Shown here: one piece after another, positions 39,375 through 48,625 of the stretch | How the letters are laid out: each line of letters begins with the position of its first letter | How positions within the stretch are numbered: the first letter of the stretch is position 1 | Source of the DNA: Pseudomonadota bacterium | GTDB taxonomy: Bacteria > Desulfobacterota > Binatia > Binatales > Binataceae | DNA length: 64,000 nucleotides | NCBI GenBank assembly: GCA_021325025.1 | Contig: JAJPHZ010000019.1 | Coordinates: 1 to 64,000, forward strand | Direction of reading: 5' to 3' | Position numbers and translations under genes: made by a program | Notes under the pieces: model-generated | The model's input: the letters and a program-made list of their open reading frames with translations, nothing else | Databases searched by the model: none | What the model was told of the DNA's origin: nothing

Positions 39375-39749
39375 CTACCTTGATGAGCCCGCTTGTTTAA
39401 TCTCGATCAGCAGGGCGTTAACGCCCTGGTTGCCGGACTCGAATTCGCGAGCGCCGGCGGGGAGCCATGCAGCCTTGCCGGTCTTGCGCTCCACCACCGA
39501 GGTCTCGCCGTTGGTCCGCTTGAGTTTGGATTCATAATCGATCAGCGGCACGACCACCGCACCATTCAGCTCATGCACCTGCACTTTGGCGTTCGGCGCC
39601 ACCGTGACATGCAGCACACGTACGTGCTCGTTTTCCAGCTCCACCTTGAAATGGGCCGGATCGGTTTTGGCTGGATCCTGCGCCCGCGCTGTCAGCGCAA
39701 AGAGCCCGACCATGACGACAGCAAACACGGTTGACGCCGTCCTCTTCAT
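39375..39749 (-). CDS. secreted cupin-like protein
   Basis: A 124-residue protein with a signal peptide (V-F-A-V-V-M-V-G-L-F-A-L-T-A-R-A) and one beta-barrel domain. The segment V-E-L-E-N-E-H-V-R-V-L-H-V-T-V-A-P-N and V-H-E-L-N-G-A-V-V-V-P-L look like a cupin in which the first metal histidine is changed. It may be a sensor or binding protein in the periplasm. It is convergent with lysS and stands alone. Confidence 0.65.
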   Translation of the reverse strand: MKRTASTVFAVVMVGLFALTARAQDPAKTDPAHFKVELENEHVRVLHVTVAPNAKVQVHELNGAVVVPLIDYESKLKRTNGETSVVERKTGKAAWLPAGAREFESGNQGVNALLIEIKQAGSSR

Positions 39750-40024
39750 TTTTTCCTCCTCGACATTGGCCCATACCGGGCTTCGGACGGCAAAATATCA
39801 TGGGCTGATACCGCGACCGAAGCTGGAGGCGTGACGCTCCTTTCCTGGCGCGCCCGGCTCAGGACGACAGACAAAATCATGGCACCACGCAAAGAAACGG
39901 TGGAGGGGCGGCTCTACGCTACATGTACCGTTACCCGATTCGCTGCGGTGGACCTGCGCATCGAATTGAGCGATAAGCTCGGGGTGGGGTGGCGGCGAGT
40001 GCATCGAAAAAGAGGGCTATCACG

Positions 40025-41032
40025 ATGTCCATCCAGACCGGCGCGGGCGAGTTCGTCTACGAGATGGTCGAGGACTGGTGCGAATTGCCGGGCGGCGGCT
40101 TGTGCGACGTTGCCGGGGTGGGCGTCGACGCTCGCGGCAACGTCTACCTGTTCAACCGCGGCGAACGCCCGGTGATCGTGCTGGATTCCCAAGGGGAGTT
40201 TCTGCATAGCTGGGGCGATGCCCGGATGTTCCCGCGCGCGCACGCCGTGACGATGGGCCCCGACGATACCATCTGGCTGACCGACGTGTACGATCACACC
40301 GCCCGGCAGTGCACGCTGGACGGCAAGGTCCTGATGACCATCGGCATCAGCGGCAGGGCCGCGCCGGCGATGAGCGGCGAGCCGTTCAACCAATGCACCC
40401 ACGTCGCCATCCATCCGCATACCGGCGAGATCTTCGTCTCCGACGGATATCTCAACGCCAGGGTGCACAAATACTCGCCCGACGGGCGGCTGCTCTACTC
40501 GTGGGGCGAGCCGGGCAACGAGCCCGGCCAGTTCAATCTGCCTCACAACATCTGCACCGACCGCGACGGCTACGTTTACGTCGCCGACCGCCACAATAAC
40601 CGCGTGCAGGTGTTTACGCCCAATGGTAGAGTCGAGCATGTCTGGACCGGAATGGCGATGCCGTGCGGGATGTGTATCGACACGCGCAGCGCCGAACAAT
40701 TGTGTTATATCGGCGAACTCAGCTCGGTGTGGTGGACGCGCGGGATGGGCGAGTTCTGGCAGGCCTACAATCGGCCCGGGATGGGGCCCCGAATCAGCAT
40801 CTACAGCCTGGACGGAAGACTGCAGGCCAAGCTGTGCGACAACGGCCAGGGCGAAGGCCCCGGTCAGTTGATCGCTCCGCACGGCATCGCGGTCAGCGCC
40901 GAGGGCGATATCTACGTGGCCGAAGTTTCCTGGAGCATCTTCGGCCGCACACTCAAGACTCCGCGACCGGTGCGCAATTTCCTCAAGCTGGTCAAGCTGC
41001 GCAAGTCACCTCGGGAAGAGCAGCCGCTATGA
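40025..41032 (+). CDS. NHL-repeat beta-propeller protein
   Basis: A 335-residue six-bladed beta-propeller. Repeats have the pattern G-V-x-V-D-x-x-G-N-V-Y-L and G-Y-V-Y-V-A-D-R-H-N-N-R-V-Q-V-F, the NHL/SMP-30-like form also found in peptidylglycine lyases and in sugar lactonases. There is no signal peptide, unlike many members. It overlaps the next gene by 4 bases (ATGA) and so belongs to the operon with the cysteine-dioxygenase-like protein. ATG 40025 follows an AGAGGG site. Confidence 0.8.
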   Translation: MSIQTGAGEFVYEMVEDWCELPGGGLCDVAGVGVDARGNVYLFNRGERPVIVLDSQGEFLHSWGDARMFPRAHAVTMGPDDTIWLTDVYDHTARQCTLDGKVLMTIGISGRAAPAMSGEPFNQCTHVAIHPHTGEIFVSDGYLNARVHKYSPDGRLLYSWGEPGNEPGQFNLPHNICTDRDGYVYVADRHNNRVQVFTPNGRVEHVWTGMAMPCGMCIDTRSAEQLCYIGELSSVWWTRGMGEFWQAYNRPGMGPRISIYSLDGRLQAKLCDNGQGEGPGQLIAPHGIAVSAEGDIYVAEVSWSIFGRTLKTPRPVRNFLKLVKLRKSPREEQPL

Positions 41033-41565
41033 ATCGGAAGGTTTCCGCGCTGTCCGATTTCATCGCGGCGATGAAGGAGGTTGCGGCGCGCAGCGCAACC
41101 GACGACGACGTGATGAGCAGGCTGACCCAGCCGGCGCTGCGCCTGGCGGCGGAGCGCTCATGGGTCGAGCGGCGGCGGGCGGAGCTCGTGCCGGGCCGCA
41201 ACCTGGTTTACGAAGAGCCCGATCACTGTCTTGCGATCCTGCTGGTGAGATGGCGTGCCGGCAGCCGCGCGCCCGCCCATGACCACGGCACCTGGGCGCT
41301 GATCGCCGGAGTCGAGGGCGAGGAAATCAACACTTTGTGGCGGCGCGTCGATGACGGCAGCCGCGCGGGTTTCGCGCAGCTCGAGGCGACCTCGCAGGTG
41401 GCGGTCGGACCAGGCCGGATACTGCGCATCGGCGCGCGCGACATCCATACGGTCAACACTCCGCATCCGGCGCTGGCGGTCCATATCTATGGCAGGAACC
41501 CGGAATACATCGAACGCAACATCTTCGATCCGATTGGCAGGACGGTGCGGCGGGTCAGGTTTTAG
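41029..41565 (+). CDS. cysteine-dioxygenase-like cupin protein
   Basis: A 178-residue cupin. The metal motif A-P-A-H-D-H-G-T-W-A (two His) and I-H-T-V-N-T at the end of the barrel follow the cysteine dioxygenase/mercaptopropionate dioxygenase family, which adds O2 to thiols at Fe(II). The Tyr and Arg residues that position substrate cannot be certified here. It is joined to the beta-propeller gene by an ATGA overlap and followed by a cyclase-family gene 36 bases on. Confidence 0.82.
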   Translation: MNRKVSALSDFIAAMKEVAARSATDDDVMSRLTQPALRLAAERSWVERRRAELVPGRNLVYEEPDHCLAILLVRWRAGSRAPAHDHGTWALIAGVEGEEINTLWRRVDDGSRAGFAQLEATSQVAVGPGRILRIGARDIHTVNTPHPALAVHIYGRNPEYIERNIFDPIGRTVRRVRF

Positions 41566-41601
41566 TCCGCGGCATCGGAAGTCGAGAAAGGAGTGTGAAC
41601 C

Positions 41602-42573
41602 ATGGCCAAGCTCGATTACGACCGGTTGCCGAAATTCTCGGAGCTGCCGATCAAGCCGGGAGCGCCCGAGGGTTCCAGTTGGGGCGTGTTCGGCGACGAC
41701 GATCAGATAGGATGCTTCAACTTCCTGACCCCGCAGGGAATCGTCGAAGCGGCGCGCCTGGTGCGCCAGGGCAAGGTCTTCAGGCTCGACAATCCGATCA
41801 ACTACGCCAGTCCGCCGCTGGGCGGGCGCGCCGTCACAGCACACACCGTGGTCAGTCACGAGAACCTGGGGATGCTGGGCTTCGACGATCTGCTGGATAA
41901 CTACAACACGCAGGAAGGCAGCCAATGGGACGGACTCAAGCACGTCGGCCATACGCGGCTGCAGGCGTTTTACAACGGCGCCACGGTGGAGGACGTCAAG
42001 CAAAACCGCAAGCTGGGCGTGGAAAACTGGAAGGACCGGATTATCGGGCGCGGCCTGCTGATCGACGTCTATCGCTATTGCACGCAGGCGGGCCGCTCGA
42101 TCGATCCGCTTTCGGCCGAAAAGTACACGGTCGATGAACTCAAGGGCGCCCTCAAGGCACAGCGCTCAAAGCTCAAGCCCGGCAGCGTCGTGCTGGTGCG
42201 CACCGGATGGATGCAGGCCTATCTCAACGCGCCCGCCGAGGTTAAGCAGGCGATGGGCGTGCTGGAAAACGTACACGCCTGCGGCCTGGAGGCGAGCCGC
42301 GAGATGGCGGCCTGGCTGTGGGACAATCGCGTGGCGGCGATCGGCTCGGACACCTTCGCGGTCGAGGCCTTTCCCTTCGACTTCCAGGATGAAGGCACCC
42401 TGCATATCCGCGCGCTGCCGCTGCTGGGACTGTCGCTGGGCGAGCAATTCAACCTGGAAGCGCTGGCCGAGGATTGCGCAAGCGACGGACGCTACGAGTT
42501 CATGCTGGTATCGGTGCCGCTGTACGTAATTGGCGGTTACGCCTCGCCGCCCAACGCGGTGGCGATCAAATAG
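41602..42573 (+). CDS. cyclase family protein (kynurenine formamidase-like)
   Basis: A 323-residue metal-dependent hydrolase of the cyclase family. The metal signature is the N-terminal T-A-H-T-V-V-S-H and the S-Q-W-D-G-L-K-H-V-G-H segment (about 108-118), in place of the classical H-x-G-T-H-x-D. Members of this longer subfamily hydrolyse lactams or cyclic amides. The substrate is unknown, but the operon with the cysteine-dioxygenase-like protein and beta-propeller suggests a small catabolic path. Confidence 0.82.
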   Translation: MAKLDYDRLPKFSELPIKPGAPEGSSWGVFGDDDQIGCFNFLTPQGIVEAARLVRQGKVFRLDNPINYASPPLGGRAVTAHTVVSHENLGMLGFDDLLDNYNTQEGSQWDGLKHVGHTRLQAFYNGATVEDVKQNRKLGVENWKDRIIGRGLLIDVYRYCTQAGRSIDPLSAEKYTVDELKGALKAQRSKLKPGSVVLVRTGWMQAYLNAPAEVKQAMGVLENVHACGLEASREMAAWLWDNRVAAIGSDTFAVEAFPFDFQDEGTLHIRALPLLGLSLGEQFNLEALAEDCASDGRYEFMLVSVPLYVIGGYASPPNAVAIK

Positions 42574-42611
42574 GGCGGGTTGCGGAAGCGCGGCGCTCCT
42601 TTTGCGCCGGC

Positions 42612-43760
42612 TTAGAGAAATTCCGCGAACACCGAATCCGCCAGCTCCAGGCCGCGATCGCTGAGCCTGATGCGATCGCCTTCGCGCAGCAGCAATCCGC
42701 CCTCGAGCAGGCGGTCCAGAGGCGGGCCGAAATGTTCCTGGAACGTGACGCCGAATCGATCGGCGAAGCGGCGCAGGTCAAGCCCCTCGGTCAGGCGCAG
42801 ATTGAGAAACGTGAACTCCGATGCGCTCGTCGCCGCGTCGGGGGTTTCGCTGCCGGCCTCGGCGATACCGCTGTGCAGGGCCTTGCCGATGTAGGCGGCG
42901 GGCAGCCGCTCGTTCCACCATCGGCGGCCCCTGGGGCCGTCGGCCGCATAGCTGTGCGCGCCGGCACCGATTCCGAGGTATGATTCGCCGCGCCAGTAGG
43001 TCAGATTGTGGCGCGCTTCGCCTCCGGGACGCGCGTAATTGGAAATCTCGTACATCGCGTAGCCGCGGTGGGGCAGTTCGCGGCGCACCATCGCGTACAT
43101 CAGGGCCTGCTGCTCTTCGGGCAACGCGCGCATCCGGCCCGCCTTGAGCGCCGCGCCGAACGCCGTGCCTTCCTCGAAGGTCAGATTGTAGGCCGAGATG
43201 TGCTCGGGCCCCAGCGCGGCAGCGGCCGCGATATCATTGGCGACGTCGTCGAGGCTCTGGCCGGGCACAGCGAAAATCAGGTCGAGATTGAGCCGGGCGA
43301 ATCCCGCCGCGCGCGCCTGTTCGACCGCCACAACCGTCTGCTCCGCGGTATGAATCCGGCCCAGGAATCGAAGCGTGGAAGGATTGAAGGATTGCGCGCC
43401 GAAGCTGATGCGATTGATGCCCGCCGCGCGCATCCCGCGCAGCTTGTCTGCATCGACGGTGCCGGGATTGGCCTCGGCGGTGATTTCAGCGCCGCTTTGG
43501 AGACCGAACAAGCGGCCGGCCTCGTCAAGCACGCGCCCCAGCGAGGCAGCCTTGAACAGCGAGGGCGTGCCGCCGCCGAAAAAGACGGTCCGAATCGGGT
43601 TGCCCGCCCAGGGCATCTGGGCCGCGCGCGCCCGCAGCTCGACAATCAACGCCTGGGTGTAATCCGCTTCCGGCCAGCCCCTGGCCGCGTAAGAATTGAA
43701 GTCGCAGTAGGGGCATTTGGACTCACAATACGGAATATGCACATAGAGCGAAAAGCTCAC
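42612..43760 (-). CDS. hemW: radical SAM heme chaperone HemW
   Basis: A 382-residue HemW (also annotated HemN-like). The radical SAM Cys motif is C-E-S-K-C-P-Y-C (Cys12, Cys16, Cys19), followed by F-F-G-G-G-T-P-S and S-F-G-A-Q-S-F. HemW inserts heme into target proteins. The motif lacks the extra N-terminal Cys of true coproporphyrinogen dehydrogenase HemN, which supports HemW. GTG 43760 gives the usual N terminus (V-H-I-P-Y-C). It is divergent from murJ. Confidence 0.92.
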   Translation of the reverse strand: MSFSLYVHIPYCESKCPYCDFNSYAARGWPEADYTQALIVELRARAAQMPWAGNPIRTVFFGGGTPSLFKAASLGRVLDEAGRLFGLQSGAEITAEANPGTVDADKLRGMRAAGINRISFGAQSFNPSTLRFLGRIHTAEQTVVAVEQARAAGFARLNLDLIFAVPGQSLDDVANDIAAAAALGPEHISAYNLTFEEGTAFGAALKAGRMRALPEEQQALMYAMVRRELPHRGYAMYEISNYARPGGEARHNLTYWRGESYLGIGAGAHSYAADGPRGRRWWNERLPAAYIGKALHSGIAEAGSETPDAATSASEFTFLNLRLTEGLDLRRFADRFGVTFQEHFGPPLDRLLEGGLLLREGDRIRLSDRGLELADSVFAEFL

Positions 43761-43862
43761 CCTTTCCAGTTTATGTCCGCAAACCGACCGGCGCCACCGG
43801 GCCGACGCTACTCCGCGGCGTGCCCTGCGGTTATACTCGATTGACCGCGGACGGTTAGGGCG

Positions 43863-45539
43863 TTGAGACAGAACATTCAGTTGGGGCGAGAGGCGGCAGG
43901 CGGAATGCGGGACACGGGCAGTGCCGCGGGCAGCGGCAGCAAGCCCGGCGCGGCGGCGCAATCGGGCTTCAAGATGGCGAGCCTGGTGGCGTCGGGGATG
44001 CTGCTCAGCCGCATCGCCGGGCTGGTGCGAGAAAGCGTCTTCGCCCATTTCTTCGGCAATTCGGACGCCGCCGACGCGTTCAAAGCGGCCTTCCGAATCC
44101 CCAACATTCTGCAGAATCTGTTCGGTGAAGGAGTGCTGTCGGCCTCCTTTATTCCGGTTTACAGCCGCTTGTTGGGCGCGGGTGACGAAGAGCACGCCAA
44201 CGCCCTGGCCTGGACGCTGGGCGCAATCCTGAGCCTCACCATTTCGCTGCTGGTGCTGCTAGGCGTGGCGGCCGCACCCTACCTGATCGACGCCATCGCA
44301 CCCGGCTTTCACGGCGCCAAGCGCGAACTGACGGTGTTGCTGGTGCGGATCCTGTTTCCCGGCGCGGGATTGCTGGTGATGTCGGCATGGTGCCTGGGCG
44401 TGCTCAACAGCCATCACCGGTTCTTCGCCTCCTATACCGCGCCGGTGGCGTGGAACCTGGCGATCATCGCCTTCCTGCTCTATTACGGACCTCATCGCGG
44501 CCAGAACCGCCTCGCGTTACTGACCGCGTGGGGATCGGTGGTGGGCTCGGCGCTGCAGGTCGGCGTGCAGGTGCCGCAGGCGATGCGCCTGGCGGGACGG
44601 CTGCGCGTTGATTTCCGTCGCACGGTCGACGCGCTGCGGGCGGTGCTCAACAACTTCCTTCCGATCGTGACCGGACGCGGCGTGGTGCAGATCAGTGCCT
44701 ACATCGATAATCTGCTGGCCAGCCTGCTGCCGACCGGCGCGGTGGCGGCGCTCAACTACGCGCAGATCCTTTATCTGCTGCCGGTCAGCCTGTTCGGGAT
44801 GTCGGTGGCGGCGGCGGAGTTGCCCGGCATGTCGCGCGCCAGCGGCACTCCGGAAGAGGTCGCGCGAATTTTGCGCGGACGCCTCAACGTCGGATTGCGC
44901 CAAATCGCGTTCTTCGTCATCCCCTCGGCGGCCGCGTTCGTGTTTTTGGGCGATGTGATCGCGGGCGCGATCTTTCAGTCCGGGCATTTCACCCGCGCCG
45001 ACGCGATCTACGTGTGGGGAATTCTGGCCGGCTCGGCGGTGGGATTGCTGGCGGTGACGATGGGCCGTCTGTACTCTTCCGCCTTCTATGCATTGTGGGA
45101 CACGCGCACGCCGCTTAAGTTCGCGGTCCTTCGCGTGCTGCTGACGCTGGCGCTAGGTTACTACTGCGCCCTGTATCTGCCCGCCACTCTCGGCATCGAC
45201 CGGCGCTGGGGCGTGGCGGGGCTGACCGCGTCGGCGGGCCTGGCCGGATGGGTGGAGTTCTCGCTGCTGCGCTACTCGCTCAACCATCGGATTGGCAAGA
45301 GCGGACTGCAGCGCAAGCTGTTGGTGGAGTTGTGGGCGATGGCGCTGGCGGCATCGGTAGCGGGATTTGCCCTCAAGCTGGGTCTGCACGGCCACGGCCC
45401 CAAGCTGGTGGCGCTGGCGGTGATCCCGCTCTTCGGCGCCGTCTATTTCGGGCTGGCCTGGATGTTCGGCATCGAGGAACTCAACCTGTTGATGGCAAGG
45501 ATCCTGCCGCGCCTTGCCGTGCGGCGCCAATCGGACTGA
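43863..45539 (+). CDS. murJ: lipid II flippase MurJ
   Basis: A 558-residue integral membrane protein of the MOP family with about 14 hydrophobic segments. Signature segments are G-M-L-L-S-R-I-A-G-L-V-R-E-S and F-R-I-P-N-I-L-Q-N-L-F-G-E-G-V-L-S-A-S-F-I-P. MurJ flips lipid II to the periplasm for peptidoglycan synthesis. The start may be TTG 43863 or ATG 43905. It is divergent from hemW. Confidence 0.93.
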   Translation: MRQNIQLGREAAGGMRDTGSAAGSGSKPGAAAQSGFKMASLVASGMLLSRIAGLVRESVFAHFFGNSDAADAFKAAFRIPNILQNLFGEGVLSASFIPVYSRLLGAGDEEHANALAWTLGAILSLTISLLVLLGVAAAPYLIDAIAPGFHGAKRELTVLLVRILFPGAGLLVMSAWCLGVLNSHHRFFASYTAPVAWNLAIIAFLLYYGPHRGQNRLALLTAWGSVVGSALQVGVQVPQAMRLAGRLRVDFRRTVDALRAVLNNFLPIVTGRGVVQISAYIDNLLASLLPTGAVAALNYAQILYLLPVSLFGMSVAAAELPGMSRASGTPEEVARILRGRLNVGLRQIAFFVIPSAAAFVFLGDVIAGAIFQSGHFTRADAIYVWGILAGSAVGLLAVTMGRLYSSAFYALWDTRTPLKFAVLRVLLTLALGYYCALYLPATLGIDRRWGVAGLTASAGLAGWVEFSLLRYSLNHRIGKSGLQRKLLVELWAMALAASVAGFALKLGLHGHGPKLVALAVIPLFGAVYFGLAWMFGIEELNLLMARILPRLAVRRQSD

Positions 45540-45678
45540 CGGTGCGCCGGGGCGGCCGCACGCTATTGACTGCAAGGCGCTCGATATAAAGTATCGTGCA
45601 GAACAATCGGCCGGCGCCCGCTTGAGTTCCGGGTCCGGCGCCGCGAAGCGTTGTTTTTCAGAGGAGAAAAAATCCAAA

Positions 45679-47109
45679 ATGGCGCTCAGGACCGCAGAGC
45701 AATACAAGCAGTCGCTGCGCGACGGACGCAGCGTTTACTTCCGCGGCGAAAAGGTGGCCGACGTCACCGCGCATCCGGTGATCGGGCTGGCTACCGAGCA
45801 CGCCGCGCTGGACTACCGGATGGCGGAGGACCCGCGCTATCGCGACCTGGCGGTGGTCAAGGCCGACGGCAAGGAGTACAGCCGCTACTATCATCTGCCG
45901 CGCAATTCCTCCGACCTGCTCAAGCGCAGCGAGCTTATCGCGGCGTCAACCCGCGAAGCCGCCACGCTGGTGGTGCTGATCAAGGAAATCGGCACCGACG
46001 CGCTGTACGCGCTGCATCTGCTGGGCGCCGAGATGGCGGCGCGGGGCAAGCCCGAGTATCGCGAGCGCATCGCCAAATATCACGCCTGGTGCCAGGACAA
46101 CGACCTGGCGCTGGCCGTGGCGCAGACCGACGTCAAGGGCGACCGCTCGCTGGGCCCCGGCGCCCAGGAGCATCCCGACTACTACGTGCGCATCGTGGAG
46201 GAGCGTGCCGACGGAATCGTGGTGCGCGGCGCCAAGGTCCATACCTCGGTGGTGACCAACACCAACGAGGTGATTGTGCTGCCCACGCGCGCGATGCGCC
46301 CCGAGGACCGCGCCTACGCGGTGGCCTTCGCAATTCCGGTCAACACGCCCGGGCTCAAGCTTATCGCCAGTCCGCACGGCAGCGCCAAAAAGGACCCGAT
46401 CGAACATCCGATCAGCGCGCGCCACAAGATGATGGAGACGCTGACGGTGTTCGACGACGTGTTCGTTCCCAGGGAGCGGGTATTCCTGCAGGGCGAGACC
46501 GAGTTTGCGGTGTTCGTCGCGCTCAGCTTTGTGCGCTTCCATCGCTTCACCGCGGTCTCCTACAAGCTGCCGCTGATGGAGTTGCTGGCGGGCGCGGGCC
46601 ACGCCATTGCCGAAGCCAACGGCATCTCGGGCGCCGGACACGTGCGCGACAAGCTCACCCATCTGGCCGCCTACCACACCACGGTGCGCGGATTGATCGA
46701 GCAGGCGGCGGCCTCCTGCACGCTGGAGCACGGCATCGCGGTGCCCAACACGCTGCTGGTCAACGTGGCCAAGTATCACTTCGCCCACAATTACCATCAG
46801 GCGGTGCAGATCGTGCAGGATTTGGCGGGCGGACTGCTGGTCACGGCGCCCTCGGCCGAGGACCTGACCAGCGAAGCCACCCGCGACTATGTGCTCAAGT
46901 ACCTGGGCGGCAAGAAGGGTTTCGGCGCCGAGCAGCGGCTGCGCCTGATCAATCTGATCTCCGACCTGACCTCCTCGGATTACGGCGGCTACCAGGAGGT
47001 GTTGGCGGTGCACGCCGAGGGCGGCTTCGAGGCGGAAAAGCTGCAGGCCTACCGCGAGTACGATTTCAAGTCTGTGGCGGCATACGCAAGGAAAGTGGCG
47101 GGGATTTAG
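45679..47109 (+). CDS. 4-hydroxyphenylacetate 3-hydroxylase (HpaB)-family protein
   Basis: A 476-residue flavin-dependent enzyme. The N-terminal acyl-CoA-dehydrogenase-like fold has R-D-G-R-S-V-Y-F-R-G-E-K-V, the central A-Q-T-D-V-K-G-D-R-S (FAD-binding) and I-S-A-R-H-K-M-M-E-T. HpaB-type enzymes hydroxylate aromatic compounds with FADH2 and O2, while the sister family 4-hydroxybutyryl-CoA dehydratase uses a [4Fe-4S] cluster. Only two cysteines (in A-W-C-Q-D and A-S-C-T-L) are clear here and no C-x3-C, so the monooxygenase reading is preferred. GAGGAG precedes the ATG. Confidence 0.85.
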   Translation: MALRTAEQYKQSLRDGRSVYFRGEKVADVTAHPVIGLATEHAALDYRMAEDPRYRDLAVVKADGKEYSRYYHLPRNSSDLLKRSELIAASTREAATLVVLIKEIGTDALYALHLLGAEMAARGKPEYRERIAKYHAWCQDNDLALAVAQTDVKGDRSLGPGAQEHPDYYVRIVEERADGIVVRGAKVHTSVVTNTNEVIVLPTRAMRPEDRAYAVAFAIPVNTPGLKLIASPHGSAKKDPIEHPISARHKMMETLTVFDDVFVPRERVFLQGETEFAVFVALSFVRFHRFTAVSYKLPLMELLAGAGHAIAEANGISGAGHVRDKLTHLAAYHTTVRGLIEQAAASCTLEHGIAVPNTLLVNVAKYHFAHNYHQAVQIVQDLAGGLLVTAPSAEDLTSEATRDYVLKYLGGKKGFGAEQRLRLINLISDLTSSDYGGYQEVLAVHAEGGFEAEKLQAYREYDFKSVAAYARKVAGI

Positions 47110-47255
47110 CGTGAAAGCTCGCGCGCCGTTCAAGACGCGCGATTGGAGTTGTGCAATTCTTCCCGCCTCTCAATGTCTGAACCAATAGCGGGGTGGGGGG
47201 GGTCCCTGCCGTCGATGCGCGAGCATCTTACTGGCGCGGCTTTTTTCAAGTGCGA

Positions 47256-47281
47256 ACGCGCGAGCAAAAATGCTCGCGCGT
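47256..47281. repeat. perfect 11-bp hairpin in intergenic region
   Basis: ACGCGCGAGCA at 47256-47266 pairs with TGCTCGCGCGT at 47271-47281 around the loop AAAA. It lies between two convergent genes (HpaB-like and amidohydrolase). No T-run follows on either strand, so it is not a typical terminator; it may be a bidirectional stop or a repeat unit. Confidence 0.4.
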
Positions 47282-47373
47282 CATCGATCGGTACAGACGC
47301 CCCTTCTGCTATTGCGACCCGTGCGCCGCGCGCCAGCCATGCGGCGGCCAGCGCAACGCCGCGCCAGCGGGAC

Positions 47374-48501
47374 TCACTCGATACCGTAAAGCCGCGCCGC
47401 GTTGTCGCGCACTATCTTGCGCCGGATATCGGCGGACAGGCCGGCAAAATCCTTTGCGACCTGCTCTTTTGAATGCGGAAAAGTGCCCTCGGTGTGCGGA
47501 TAATCGGAGCCCCACATCAGGCCGTCCGCGCTGAGCATCGGCAGATGCATCAAGCCGGCCTTGTCGTCCTCGAAGGTGTGATAGAACTGGCGGCGCGCGT
47601 AAAAGCTGGGCGGCTGTTCCAGTTTGGGCTCCAGCCAATGATGGTGATCCTCCCACCAATGGTCCATCAGGCGCGTCACCGCGGCGACCCATCCGATGCC
47701 GCCCTCGACGATCACGAAGCGCAGTCTGGGATAGGAGGCCGCCACGCCTGATGAGATCAGGCTGGCGAAGGTGCGGAGCTGGCCGGCGATTTTCAGATGC
47801 ACCGTGGCCATCATCGTACCGCCGGCGGTGGGCGGGAACTGATCGACGTCGAAGCGCTCGCTGGCGGCGTTGTGAAACGCAACCGGCAGGCCGAGGTCCT
47901 GCAGCGCCGACCACAACGGCGCGTTGAGCGGATCGCCGTAGGGAATGCGCGGCAGGTCGGCGGGCAGCATCACCGACCTCAGCCCCAATTTGGCGCAGCG
48001 CTCGGCCTCCCGGATCGACCATTCGATCGGCTCGCCGCCGGGCAGCATCCCCGCGCCCAGGATGCGGTTGGGCGCCGCCGCGCAATATTCCGCCAGCCAG
48101 CTGTTGTAGGCGCGCAGGCATTCGCGCCGATACTCCGGGTCGGGCGCGGCGTACAGGAACATCGCATCGTTGGGATAGACCACCTCGGCGCTGATGTTGT
48201 CGAGATCCTGATCCGCCAGCCGCAGCGCCGGATCGAGCGCCCCCGCACGCACGTCGGCGTAGCGATTGTGGTTGCGCGCCAGGATTGGTTTGCCTTCGGC
48301 TTTCTCGTTGGCCATCGTGCCGATCAGATCGGTGACCGCGGCGGGCGCCACGCCGTCGATCAGCAGATAGTCCGCATCCTCGCGCGCTTGGATACGCGGG
48401 GCGCGGCCGCGAAAGCGCTTGTCCATCCGGGTGACCCACAGATCGGGCGGCTCCATCACATGACCGTCGGCGGAAATGAACCTGGTATCGTCGATGCTCA
48501 T
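47374..48501 (-). CDS. amidohydrolase family protein (amidohydrolase_2)
   Basis: A 375-residue TIM-barrel metal-dependent hydrolase/decarboxylase. The first metal motif is D-G-H-V-M-E-P (normally D-x-H-x-x-E-P), followed by V-A-F-H-N-A (His ligand) and the late G-S-D-Y-P-H-T-E (Asp ligand). This form is related to ACMSD-type decarboxylases and 2-pyrone hydrolases. The substrate is unknown. It is on the minus strand and divergent from the Fur/PerR gene. Confidence 0.87.
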   Translation of the reverse strand: MSIDDTRFISADGHVMEPPDLWVTRMDKRFRGRAPRIQAREDADYLLIDGVAPAAVTDLIGTMANEKAEGKPILARNHNRYADVRAGALDPALRLADQDLDNISAEVVYPNDAMFLYAAPDPEYRRECLRAYNSWLAEYCAAAPNRILGAGMLPGGEPIEWSIREAERCAKLGLRSVMLPADLPRIPYGDPLNAPLWSALQDLGLPVAFHNAASERFDVDQFPPTAGGTMMATVHLKIAGQLRTFASLISSGVAASYPRLRFVIVEGGIGWVAAVTRLMDHWWEDHHHWLEPKLEQPPSFYARRQFYHTFEDDKAGLMHLPMLSADGLMWGSDYPHTEGTFPHSKEQVAKDFAGLSADIRRKIVRDNAARLYGIE

Positions 48502-48583
48502 AGCTGTGACCTCCCGCGCCGGGTTGCACCTTTGGTGACTAATCCAAACAGCGCGCGCCGGTCAAACCAAATCGGCTGGGTGC

Positions 48584-48611
48584 TTGACGCAAGCGATTAG
48601 CGGATGATAAT
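48584..48611 (+). promoter_or_regulatory. promoter of the Fur/PerR-rubrerythrin operon
   Basis: TTGACG at 48584-48589 and GATAAT at 48606-48611 are 16 bases apart. The -10 hexamer lies inside the palindrome 48602-48622. The ATG at 48626 is only 14 bases after the -10, so the transcript would be nearly leaderless and no Shine-Dalgarno is seen. Confidence 0.65.
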
Positions 48612-48622
48612 AATTATCATCC
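48602..48622. promoter_or_regulatory. perfect 10-1-10 palindrome, Fur/PerR-box-like operator
   Basis: GGATGATAAT at 48602-48611, a central A at 48612, and ATTATCATCC at 48613-48622 are perfect inverted repeats. The core GATAAT-N-ATTATC is very like Fur boxes (GATAAT repeats) and PerR boxes (TTATAAT-N-ATTATAA). It covers the -10 element and ends 3 bases before the ATG of the Fur-family gene, so it probably gives autoregulation by blocking polymerase. Confidence 0.8.
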
Positions 48623-48625
48623 ACG

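Noticed and set aside
45679..47109. Assignment as 4-hydroxybutyryl-CoA dehydratase
   Set aside because: The [4Fe-4S] ligand pattern (C-x3-C and a later Cys) is not seen; only two scattered cysteines are present, so the HpaB monooxygenase type is preferred.
45651..47114. 487-codon plus-strand frame overlapping the HpaB-like gene
   Set aside because: It is another frame of the same DNA with an Arg/Gly/Ala-rich composition and no domain; the HpaB-like frame has family motifs.
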